DNA of 5,188 nt from Verrucomicrobiota bacterium. GTDB taxonomy: Bacteria; Verrucomicrobiota; Verrucomicrobiia; Chthoniobacterales; UBA10450. Where the stretch lies: NCBI GenBank assembly GCA_003218785.1, contig QHOM01000184.1:1-5188 (forward strand), read 5' to 3'. How positions within the stretch are numbered: position 1 is the stretch's first letter; each line of letters starts with the position of its first letter. The notes beneath the pieces are model-generated. The model was not told the DNA's origin. It saw only the letters and a program-made list of their open reading frames with translations, and ran no database searches. This document shows positions 1 through 5,188 of the stretch, piece by piece. Position numbers and translations under genes: made by a program.

Positions 1-51
1 AAGAATCGGCGGCCGCGGAATCACCCGTGACTCCGCGACAAAGTGCCGTTT

Positions 52-55
52 GAGG
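52..55 (+). promoter_or_regulatory. Shine-Dalgarno GAGG deciding the start of the small Cys-rich gene
   Basis: A GAGG lies 8 bases before the ATG at 64. It favours that ATG over the in-frame GTG at 43, which has no purine-rich site at the right distance upstream. Confidence 0.5.
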
Positions 56-63
56 CATGTAAC

Positions 64-345
64 ATGGTTTTCGATTGGTTGAACACATTTCATCAAAATA
101 TAGCGAAGGACCCGGATTATGCTCAAAAGACGCTAGCCGCTTATCGCCTCGGCATGAAAGCGAAAGGTTCAATCCTGGGGGTCGTGGTTCAAGTAGCGCC
201 GGATTGCTGCGAAGCGGTTCGAGAACTACCGCCCAACAGGATTTATCATCCCGACCAGGCTCCCATGCTGCCACTGCCTACCTGTTCTCGTGGCCGTCAC
301 TGTAGCTGTGTGTACCGACCAGTTATGAGTTATCAGAGCAAGTAG
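64..345 (+). CDS. Small cysteine-rich conserved-type protein of unknown function
   Basis: This encodes 93 residues from ATG 64 (100 if GTG 43 is used). I chose ATG 64 because of the GAGG 8 bases upstream. The N-terminal half is hydrophilic and probably helical (F-D-W-L near the start, then a K/D/Y-rich stretch). The C-terminal half is distinctive: adjacent cysteines (C48-C49 counted from ATG 64), then Y-H-P-D-Q-A-P-M-L-P-L-P, then C-x5-C-x-C and a terminal V-Y-R-P-V-M. The spaced cysteines, together with a proline-rich P-x-L-P-L-P turn, look like a small metal-binding (zinc-ribbon-like) module. I recall similar short bacterial proteins ending this way but cannot name a family, and no function is known to me. 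There is no signal peptide or membrane segment, so it is probably cytoplasmic. It lies 135 bp upstream of the glycan genes and may be transcribed separately. The patterned cysteines and natural C-terminus argue that it is a real gene and not a chance reading frame. Confidence 0.62.
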   Translation: MVFDWLNTFHQNIAKDPDYAQKTLAAYRLGMKAKGSILGVVVQVAPDCCEAVRELPPNRIYHPDQAPMLPLPTCSRGRHCSCVYRPVMSYQSK

Positions 346-480
346 CGGCAAATCCGGTTCTTTGTGGCATGATTCCCGGCATGTTGCTGATTGCCATCCG
401 AAGGTCCGCATAGCTGACCCTAAGCTCAAGGCGGAGCCATCATCCGGAGAAACCGCAACTGCTCACACAGGATAGAAAGC
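346..480. other. Intergenic region upstream of the epimerase gene
   Basis: This 135-bp gap is where a promoter for the downstream gene cluster would be expected. A TTGCTG at 384-389 followed 17-19 bp later by CATAGC-like sequence near 409-414 is the closest thing to a sigma-70 pair, but it matches consensus poorly. No strong hairpin with a T-tract, no RNA gene and no supported reading frame was seen. Confidence 0.4.
469..472 (+). promoter_or_regulatory. Probable ribosome binding site of the epimerase gene
   Basis: AGGA ends 8 bases before GTG 481 and 14 bases before ATG 487, so spacing favours the GTG. A second purine run (AGAAAG, 474-479) ends 7 bases before ATG 487, so the start remains ambiguous by two codons. 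Confidence 0.4.
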
Positions 481-1590
481 GTGGCAATGGAATTCCTCGA
501 TAATCAGGGTACAGACGGTGATTTGGCGGGCTCTCAAGTTCGGGAGAGACCCACAGCGAAACCGCAAAAAAAGACGCTGTTAGTGACTGGGTCGACTGGC
601 TTTATCGGCGCACATGTCACGAGAGAGCTGCTTGACAAAGGATATTACGTATACACCATCGTCAGAGATAAAAATAAATTCACTAAGCTTTTTGGAGAGA
701 AATGTCACAATCTGGCAATTTTGGAAGGCGACTTGCTTACAAATGCCAGCCTGGAAAAGCTCAAGCAGAACGTCGCGAGCATCGGTGACGATTTTGATGC
801 CGTTGTCCACATGGTCGGAGGGGGGCCATTAACATCGAATAGCAAGTTTACATCCGCCATTTTTGATCTGAATTACCAGACGACGTGCAATTTAGTTCGT
901 CTCCTGGAAATAACTCACAAGCTTGATTCCATAGCTTTATTTGTGTACTTCAGCAGTTTGGCGGCTATGGGAACTCCGCGTTCGCACGTTAATACCATCG
1001 TGTATAGGGAAACGACCTCCTGCGAGCCAGTTCTCCCCTATGAACGAGCTAAATTGCGAACCGAAAATTTCCTCAGAGAGGTAACAAATAAGCACAATTT
1101 CAAGACTGTGGTCTTTCGATTTCCCCAGGTATACGGTGGCGAGGATGATCAGTTTGCAAAAATGATCAGGCTCATTCGAAAAGGAGTGTTCCCGGTAGTG
1201 CGAAACAAGGTCGGCACCCTGCCATTACTGCATGTTCAGAATGCCGTGAAAGCGACCTGCATGGTCCTCGGAAATGTGGGCCTGATTCAAGGAAACTACG
1301 ACGTAAATCTTATATCGGAAAAGAGCTACTCCTACGATCATCTCAGTGAGCTCGTCAAACAGAAATATGGTACGGGCGGCATTGTAAAGTTACCCTATTC
1401 CCTTTTGTACTTAGCGATACTCATGACTGAGAATGTGTTCAAAGTGTTTGGCAAACCTGAACCGTTGAATAGGCGGCGACTGATTTCCATGACCAAGGAT
1501 AGAGTCGTTGACTGCGGAAAATTTTCAGAAACATTCGGATTTCAGTACGACCACAGTCTGCCTGCGTTCATGTCCGACCATCTACGCTAA
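481..1590 (+). CDS. NAD(P)-dependent epimerase/dehydratase (extended SDR family)
   Basis: A 369-residue cytoplasmic oxidoreductase of the extended short-chain dehydrogenase/reductase family, which epimerises, dehydrates or reduces nucleotide-linked sugars or related substrates. Visible signatures are the Rossmann nucleotide-binding motif T-G-S-T-G-F-I-G (residues 36-43), an E-G-D-L acidic motif (82-85), N131 in the usual N-x-x-T position, the catalytic serine region F-S-S-L (157-160), the catalytic Y187-x3-K191 pair, and R-F-P-Q-V-Y-G (213-219) in the substrate-binding half. Length is slightly above the usual 310-340 because about 30 hydrophilic residues precede the first beta strand. Two common family motifs are altered: the H-L-A-A strand end reads H-M-V-G-G-G (110-115), and the usual H-V-D-D reads H-V-Q-N (251-254). 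The C-terminal domain resembles 3-beta-HSD-like or sugar-epimerase members, so the exact substrate cannot be assigned. Start GTG 481 or ATG 487. The gene is more AT-rich than its neighbours. The methyltransferase gene follows after 27 bp. Confidence 0.9.
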   Translation: MAMEFLDNQGTDGDLAGSQVRERPTAKPQKKTLLVTGSTGFIGAHVTRELLDKGYYVYTIVRDKNKFTKLFGEKCHNLAILEGDLLTNASLEKLKQNVASIGDDFDAVVHMVGGGPLTSNSKFTSAIFDLNYQTTCNLVRLLEITHKLDSIALFVYFSSLAAMGTPRSHVNTIVYRETTSCEPVLPYERAKLRTENFLREVTNKHNFKTVVFRFPQVYGGEDDQFAKMIRLIRKGVFPVVRNKVGTLPLLHVQNAVKATCMVLGNVGLIQGNYDVNLISEKSYSYDHLSELVKQKYGTGGIVKLPYSLLYLAILMTENVFKVFGKPEPLNRRRLISMTKDRVVDCGKFSETFGFQYDHSLPAFMSDHLR

Positions 1591-1602
1591 GACCATGCCC
1601 CA

Positions 1603-1608
1603 AGAGGA
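1603..1608 (+). promoter_or_regulatory. Strong Shine-Dalgarno AGAGGA of the methyltransferase gene
   Basis: AGAGGA sits 9 bases before ATG 1618, in the short gap after the epimerase stop. It supports ATG 1618 as the start. Confidence 0.6.
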
Positions 1609-1617
1609 TTGTAGCCG

Positions 1618-2307
1618 ATGATCAAGATTGCGCGAAAGGCCGCTTGGAATGCGCTGCACAGGGCCTCGGCGGCATTAGGCTTCGGGGTAGCGTCATACCG
1701 TCAGCCAGACAGGCTGCAAACAATCCACACTATCCGGCAGCTTAAGAAATCTCGCGAAATGCTGCTCACACCTCTGGAAGCCAATCAACTATTTGCTCTC
1801 GTCCGCGCTACGTCGAAGCTCGGCGGCAACATGGCCGAAGTGGGCGTTTATCGCGGAGCCTCGGCACGCTTAATCCGAGAAGCAGATCCGGCACGAAGTC
1901 TTCATCTGTTCGATACTTTTACCGGACTTCCGGACCCGGGGGAAAACGACACAGAGATTCACTTGGGTCGATTCGAGAAAAGTCAATTCTCCTGTTCGCT
2001 CGAAGACGTCATGAAATATCTTGGCCCCTCGACCAATCTGCACTTCCATCCGGGCTTCTTTCCTGGCACCGGCGAGACTGTCCAGCACGAACGGTTCTCG
2101 TTCGTACACTCGGATGTCGATCTTTATGTTAGTAGCCGAAGTGTTCTTGAGTTCTTCTACCCAAGATTGCTCCCGGGCGGAATTATCCTCACTCATGACT
2201 TCGCGACCTGTCGCGGGCCGCACCAGGCATTCACAGAGTTTTTCAAGTATTTGCCCGAGCCTTTGATAGAGCTGCCGGGGGATCAAGCTATGGTCGTGAA
2301 ATTGTGA
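1618..2307 (+). CDS. TylF/MycF-type SAM-dependent O-methyltransferase
   Basis: A 229-residue class I methyltransferase that fits the TylF (macrocin O-methyltransferase) family, whose characterised members are Mg2+-dependent and methylate sugar hydroxyls. In order: an N-terminal helical cap (about 1-70), SAM motif I A-E-V-G-V-Y-R-G-A-S (73-82), the family hallmark L-F-D-T-F-T-G-L-P (97-105), H-P-G-F-F-P-G-T (144-151), the metal-site strand F-V-H-S-D-V-D-L-Y (162-170, with D166 and D168), F-F-Y-P-R-L-L-P-G-G-I-I-L (179-191), and H-D-F (193-195), expected to supply a further metal ligand. All key motifs are intact and the length is typical. It has no signal peptide or membrane segment, so it is cytoplasmic. 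In this context the likely acceptor is a sugar of the glycan made by the cluster; the acceptor itself cannot be read from sequence. Its stop codon overlaps the flippase gene start by 4 bp, indicating translational coupling. Confidence 0.9.
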   Translation: MIKIARKAAWNALHRASAALGFGVASYRQPDRLQTIHTIRQLKKSREMLLTPLEANQLFALVRATSKLGGNMAEVGVYRGASARLIREADPARSLHLFDTFTGLPDPGENDTEIHLGRFEKSQFSCSLEDVMKYLGPSTNLHFHPGFFPGTGETVQHERFSFVHSDVDLYVSSRSVLEFFYPRLLPGGIILTHDFATCRGPHQAFTEFFKYLPEPLIELPGDQAMVVKL

Positions 2308-3464
2308 GGCCCTGCAAGGTCGCTCGGGCATCCGGTACCGATGGCATGACTAGCAGCAGATTTTGGCCGAGGGAAATGCTCCGGGGCGGTCGGGGTGCGC
2401 GTGTTTTTGCCGTATTAGGCGTTCTCGCGGTGCTCGGGTTACTGCTCTCACATGAAATCAGCGCCTGGCGCAAATTTGATTGGAGGGTTTTCTACACCCA
2501 GGCGCGACACATTAGCATTTGGCGCAGCGTGAGTGCGGTCGCAATCACGTACGCGGGCATCCTGCTGCGAGCCGCTCGTTGGAGCGTTTTCCTGCGTCGA
2601 GTGAAAGAGGTGCCCGCAGCGCGGCTCTTTGGACCGACCATGATTGGCTACGCCGGCCTAGCGCTGCTTGGCCGTCCAGGGGAGCTGATCCGTCCTTGGC
2701 TGATCGCGCGTAAGGAGCGCTTGAGCATCTCATCACAAATGGCCATCCTGACGCTCGAACGAATCTTTGATACGGCGGCTGTCGGTATGCTGATCGCAGC
2801 CGCAATTCTGAGTTCTTCGCAACTGCAGGCGTTGCCCTACCTGTCGCAGTTCCGTCGGGGAGGTTTTCTGCTTATCGTACTCATCGCATTTTTGGCCCTT
2901 CCTCTTTTCCTCTTTGCCAAAAAAGGGGAGAAGATTGCATTCCTACTGGAGCGAATGTTGTCGCATGTAGCGAGCCGGCCTGCGCAGAAAGTCGCCGAGA
3001 TAGTCAACGGGTTCGCCGACGGGCTTAAGGTGATCCAAAATACGAAGTCCCTGATCCAGCTTATCTTCCTGTCAATTTCAATTTGGCTGTTTATCGCGCT
3101 GGCTTACCTGGAGACCCTTCATGCCTTCAACGGCCTGCGAGGCATGTCGCTAATGGAGGCTCTGTTGCTTCTGGGCTTCAGCTTGCTGGGCTCGTTAGTA
3201 CAGTTACCGGGAGGCGGGACCCAGCAACTGATCGTCATCGCCGCATTAATCAACGTCTTCGGTGTTCGGGCAGAACTTGCCGTGAGCCGCAGCATGTTGG
3301 GGTGGCTGACCATCTTTATGGCTCCGGTTCCGGTGGGCCTGGCGTTGTTAAGACATGAGCGACTATCATTGCGAAGGTTCTTGCAGAACAGCAGCAAACA
3401 ATCCAGCGAGCCGGACGCGCCATGCGGCGTCTCAACTGAAGCCCGATCTCTCAGACCAGTGTAG
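2304..3464 (+). CDS. Flippase-like integral membrane protein (LPG-synthase TM region / UPF0104 family)
   Basis: A 386-residue inner-membrane protein with roughly eight hydrophobic segments, among them about 34-48, 74-91, 147-168, 187-206, 250-268, 282-300, 309-325 and 333-350. Family landmarks are R-A-A-R-W (89-93), G-R-P-G-E-L-I-R-P (123-131), the E-R-I-F-D motif (152-156), and a glycine-rich L-P-G-G-G-T-Q (301-307) near the C-terminal membrane block. These match the transmembrane half of MprF/lysylphosphatidylglycerol synthase. The soluble lysyl-transferase domain is absent, so a phospholipid lysylation role is not supported. Such stand-alone proteins often sit in glycan and glycolipid clusters and are thought to move lipids or lipid-linked sugars. 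The C-terminal tail (about 352-386) is basic and polar. GTG 2304 overlaps the methyltransferase stop as GTGA; ATG 2346 would remove 14 residues atypical of the family and is a fair alternative. ATG 2376 has a purine run only 1 base away and is less likely. Confidence 0.85.
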   Translation: MRPCKVARASGTDGMTSSRFWPREMLRGGRGARVFAVLGVLAVLGLLLSHEISAWRKFDWRVFYTQARHISIWRSVSAVAITYAGILLRAARWSVFLRRVKEVPAARLFGPTMIGYAGLALLGRPGELIRPWLIARKERLSISSQMAILTLERIFDTAAVGMLIAAAILSSSQLQALPYLSQFRRGGFLLIVLIAFLALPLFLFAKKGEKIAFLLERMLSHVASRPAQKVAEIVNGFADGLKVIQNTKSLIQLIFLSISIWLFIALAYLETLHAFNGLRGMSLMEALLLLGFSLLGSLVQLPGGGTQQLIVIAALINVFGVRAELAVSRSMLGWLTIFMAPVPVGLALLRHERLSLRRFLQNSSKQSSEPDAPCGVSTEARSLRPV

Positions 3465-3536
3465 CAGGTGTGGACGGACAGTCATTGGGTTTCTGGAACT
3501 GCCTGAACTGACGGACGCACTGGGAACCATTCGACA
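3465..3536. other. Short intergenic gap before the GT-C-like gene
   Basis: These 72 bp contain no supported gene, terminator or promoter. GGGAA at 3522-3526 lies 10 bases before ATG 3537 and is a weak ribosome binding site. An in-frame TGA at 3504-3506 rules out a longer N-terminus for the next gene beyond that point. Confidence 0.5.
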
Positions 3537-5057
3537 ATGATGATTTCGCCTTCTCCTGGCCACAATCGAATAGCCCAAGTGGCACTGCTTACGATGGTAA
3601 GCGCGTTATTGCTCGCACCCGTGTGGTTAGTCCGCTATCCTCCTTTGGTGGATTACCCGAATCATCTGGCTCGATACCTCATTCTCGCCCACTTGAAGGA
3701 CCCCAGTTTACATTTAGCGCAATTCTACGGCAGCCGTTGGGGATTTTACCCCTATGTCGCGGTTGATTTGCTAGCGGTGGCTTTGCAGTGGCTGCTGCCG
3801 ATTGACATCGTCGGTCGGGTGATCCTCAGCATTTACCTCTTGGGGTTGCCCTTGGCCACTTACTTCTTCTTGAGGCAGATAGGTTGCGAGTCCTCTTATC
3901 TGAGCTCCTGGGCGCTGGTAATCGCTTGTGGTCCCGTCTTCCTGAGCGGAATCTTGAACGACATGCTATCTGAGGTGCTCTGTTTTCTACTGCTGGGGCT
4001 GTGGCTCAAGTATTTGACAAAACCTCGTGTGGCCTGTTGGTTAGCCTTGCTGATGTTGGGAACATTACTCTATTTGACGCACCTGGTAGGTTTTGTGGTG
4101 GCAGGATTTGTGGTGCTCACCTACGGTCTCCTCAAGCGCCAGTCTGCTCATCGTCTGCTTGCGTCCTTGTCCATATTTCTTCCTGGAGTGCTTCTCCACT
4201 TGTGGTCCTTCGTAAACGGTACAGGTGCAGATGTTAGCGCTAATTATCATCCACACCATTATCAATGGGAACTCGGAGACAAGTTTGCTCTGATGATAAA
4301 CCCTTTCCGGGAGTACTCTCGTTTTGCTGCAGCCATGACTTTGGCGGCGCTCATGATTAGCTTAGTGCTTGCGGTATGGAAGAACCGCGAATTGCGCCCG
4401 AATTATCCATGGTTAGGCGTGGCTGGTGCGGTCCTCCTCGTATACTTGTTAACTCCAACGAGCTATCACTACCTGGGAATACGGCTCCTGCCCTTCCTGT
4501 TTATTCTGAGCCTCAGTGTGGCCAAAATCGGCCGACGAGCCCGTGTGTTGGGGGTAGTCGGTCTGTTAGCTTTTGTCCTTCGGTCGGCAGATATGGACTA
4601 TGGCTTCATCTCCCGGCAGGCCGAACTTGGACGCTGGCAACGTTCGTTTGCGGCGATTCCTCAGTACTCCCGAGTTCTGCCCATGGTGCCTCTAGACGAG
4701 AGGGCTTTCTTTCGTCGCGACTATCTTCACTTTTGGGCTTACGGAGTGATCGAGCGCGGATGGTTTTGCCCTCACTTGTTTCACGCTCCAGGGATCCATC
4801 CTCTAGTTCTCCAACTGCCGACAGACAAGATAGCGAGGCTACTAGCATGGCCGAAAGCAAGCTACCTTGAACCCGGTTGGAATAATGTTGAAATCGACCC
4901 CGATTGGCAGAGCATTCAAAGGAATTTTGAGTACTTGTGGGTTTACGACATGCCGCGGTTTTCAACGCCGATAGCAAGCTTTGGCCAGCTTGTCTATTCA
5001 GACGGCACTCTGAATGTCTTCCGAGTGACTAGTGCCACAAGCGCCGGTTCGCGTTGA
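3537..5057 (+). CDS. Polytopic membrane protein, probable GT-C-fold glycosyltransferase
   Basis: A 506-residue protein with about ten hydrophobic segments (first about 12-32, last about 333-348) followed by a soluble C-terminal domain of some 155 residues (about 350-506). The loop after the first segment carries D39-Y-P-N-H-L-A-R46, with a second Asp in the Y-x-x-V-D motif at D77. An acidic first periplasmic loop is the typical catalytic feature of GT-C enzymes, which use polyprenyl-phosphate sugars outside the cytoplasmic membrane. Other landmarks are G138-x2-N141, T-H-L-V-G-F (181-186) and R316 opening a hydrophobic R-L-L-P-F-L-F segment. The C-terminal domain has repeated aromatic/His motifs (R-R-D-Y-L-H-F-W-A-Y, then P-H-L-F-H-A-P-G). 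I recall comparable uncharacterised proteins in glycan clusters but know no assigned activity, so the GT-C assignment is inference from topology and loop motif. ATG 3537 and ATG 3540 are adjacent in-frame starts. Location between a flippase-like gene and another start suggests a role in assembly of a surface glycan. Confidence 0.72.
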   Translation: MMISPSPGHNRIAQVALLTMVSALLLAPVWLVRYPPLVDYPNHLARYLILAHLKDPSLHLAQFYGSRWGFYPYVAVDLLAVALQWLLPIDIVGRVILSIYLLGLPLATYFFLRQIGCESSYLSSWALVIACGPVFLSGILNDMLSEVLCFLLLGLWLKYLTKPRVACWLALLMLGTLLYLTHLVGFVVAGFVVLTYGLLKRQSAHRLLASLSIFLPGVLLHLWSFVNGTGADVSANYHPHHYQWELGDKFALMINPFREYSRFAAAMTLAALMISLVLAVWKNRELRPNYPWLGVAGAVLLVYLLTPTSYHYLGIRLLPFLFILSLSVAKIGRRARVLGVVGLLAFVLRSADMDYGFISRQAELGRWQRSFAAIPQYSRVLPMVPLDERAFFRRDYLHFWAYGVIERGWFCPHLFHAPGIHPLVLQLPTDKIARLLAWPKASYLEPGWNNVEIDPDWQSIQRNFEYLWVYDMPRFSTPIASFGQLVYSDGTLNVFRVTSATSAGSR

Positions 5058-5060
5058 AAC
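5046..5060 (+). repeat. Imperfect direct repeat, copy 1
   Basis: GGTTCGCGTTGAAAC spans the stop codon of the GT-C-like gene (TGA 5055-5057). It matches copy 2 apart from a 3-base insertion there; the last 9 bases, CGTTGAAAC, are identical in both. Confidence 0.4.
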
Positions 5061-5069
5061 AACCTGCCC

Positions 5070-5092
5070 CTTTGCCAGTCGCTCCGGCAAAG
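5070..5092 (+). terminator. 7-bp-stem hairpin downstream of the GT-C-like gene, possible transcript-end structure
   Basis: CTTTGCC (5070-5076) pairs perfectly with GGCAAAG (5086-5092) around a 9-base loop. No T-tract follows, so it is not a typical intrinsic terminator. It could protect or end the transcript, or be chance. Confidence 0.3.
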
Positions 5093-5101
5093 CCGATCCC
5101 T

Positions 5102-5119
5102 GGTTCGAGGCGTTGAAAC
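5102..5119 (+). repeat. Imperfect direct repeat, copy 2
   Basis: GGTTCGAGGCGTTGAAAC repeats the end of the GT-C-like gene 56 bp further on, with three extra bases (AGG) in the middle. Together with copy 1 it brackets the hairpin, which suggests a short duplication of the gene end. Confidence 0.4.
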
Positions 5120-5152
5120 CGTGTATTTGAGACCAGTCCGTGTGAAGAAAAC

Positions 5153-5188
5153 ATGAAGATCCGAGTGACGTTCGTCATCGTCAGTATC
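5153..5188 (+). CDS. Start of a further gene, truncated by the window end
   Basis: ATG 5153 opens a frame that runs to the window end and reads M-K-I-R-V-T-F-V-I-V-S-I. A purine run (GAAGAAAA, 5144-5151) lies directly before it. An in-frame TGA at 5114-5116 and no other start codon between make ATG 5153 the only candidate. A short basic start followed by a hydrophobic beta-strand pattern is common at the N-terminus of cytoplasmic glycosyltransferases and would fit the cluster, but a membrane anchor or signal sequence is equally possible from 12 residues. Confidence 0.5.
   Translation, partial: MKIRVTFVIVSI

Noticed and set aside
384..414. A possible sigma-70 promoter (TTGCTG ... CATAGC) upstream of the epimerase
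   Set aside because: The -10 element matches TATAAT poorly, and such weak pairs occur by chance; it is mentioned only as the least bad candidate.
1870..2331. A 153-codon open frame on the - strand opposite the methyltransferase gene
   Set aside because: It lies almost entirely antisense to a gene with intact TylF motifs, and its translation shows no recognisable domain.
2304..3464. Assignment of the flippase-like protein as a full MprF lysylphosphatidylglycerol synthase
   Set aside because: Only the transmembrane half is present; the soluble aminoacyl-transferase domain is missing and no neighbouring frame supplies it.
3355..3540. A 61-codon + strand frame bridging the flippase end and the GT-C-like start, with C-x2-C and an ATGA junction
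   Set aside because: The ATGA overlap with ATG 3537 is tempting, but half of it is a shifted reading of the flippase tail, the start lacks a convincing ribosome binding site, and the translation shows no family features.
4376..4870. A 164-codon + strand frame inside the GT-C-like gene
   Set aside because: It is out of frame with a long membrane-protein gene, rich in Ser, Arg and Pro as expected from a shifted frame, and lacks family motifs.
4606..4977. A 123-codon - strand frame near the end of the GT-C-like gene
   Set aside because: It is antisense to the conserved-looking C-terminal domain, with a low-complexity Glu/Ser/Arg translation and no domain.
5070..5092. A confident rho-independent terminator
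   Set aside because: The stem is only 7 bp with a 9-base loop, and no T-tract follows, so it is kept only as a low-confidence structure.

Overview
The window reads as part of a bacterial cell-surface glycan or glycolipid biosynthesis cluster. All supported genes are on the + strand. In order: a small cysteine-rich protein (64-345), an extended-SDR nucleotide-sugar epimerase/dehydratase (481-1590), a TylF-type SAM-dependent O-methyltransferase (1618-2307), a polytopic flippase-like protein of the LPG-synthase transmembrane (UPF0104) family (2304-3464), a large polytopic protein with the look of a GT-C-fold glycosyltransferase (3537-5057), and the first 12 codons of another gene cut off by the window end (5153-5188).

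Spacing suggests one transcription unit from about 481 onward: 27 bp between epimerase and methyltransferase, a 4-bp GTGA overlap between methyltransferase and flippase, 72 bp to the GT-C-like gene, and 95 bp to the last partial gene. The 135-bp gap at 346-480 is the most likely place for a promoter of this unit, but no convincing -35/-10 pair is visible. The 95-bp gap at 5058-5152 holds a 7-bp-stem hairpin and two copies of an imperfect direct repeat.

A working model (inference): the epimerase alters a nucleotide- or lipid-linked sugar, the methyltransferase decorates a hydroxyl on the sugar or aglycone, the flippase-like protein handles a lipid-linked or lipid substrate in the membrane, and the GT-C-like protein transfers a sugar from a polyprenyl-phosphate donor on the outer face of the membrane.

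Base composition is moderate overall. The epimerase gene is clearly more AT-rich (about 32-43% GC in four hand-counted 60-base lines) than the genes downstream (mostly 48-67%). The organism cannot be fixed from this window. The GT-C-like family with its D-Y-P-N-H-L-A-R loop and the small Cys-rich protein recall Acidobacteriota-like genomes, but this is a recollection and not a demonstrated match. There is no rRNA, tRNA, CRISPR array or transposase. Nothing here amounts to a clearly new system; the least explained genes are the small Cys-rich protein and the GT-C-like protein.
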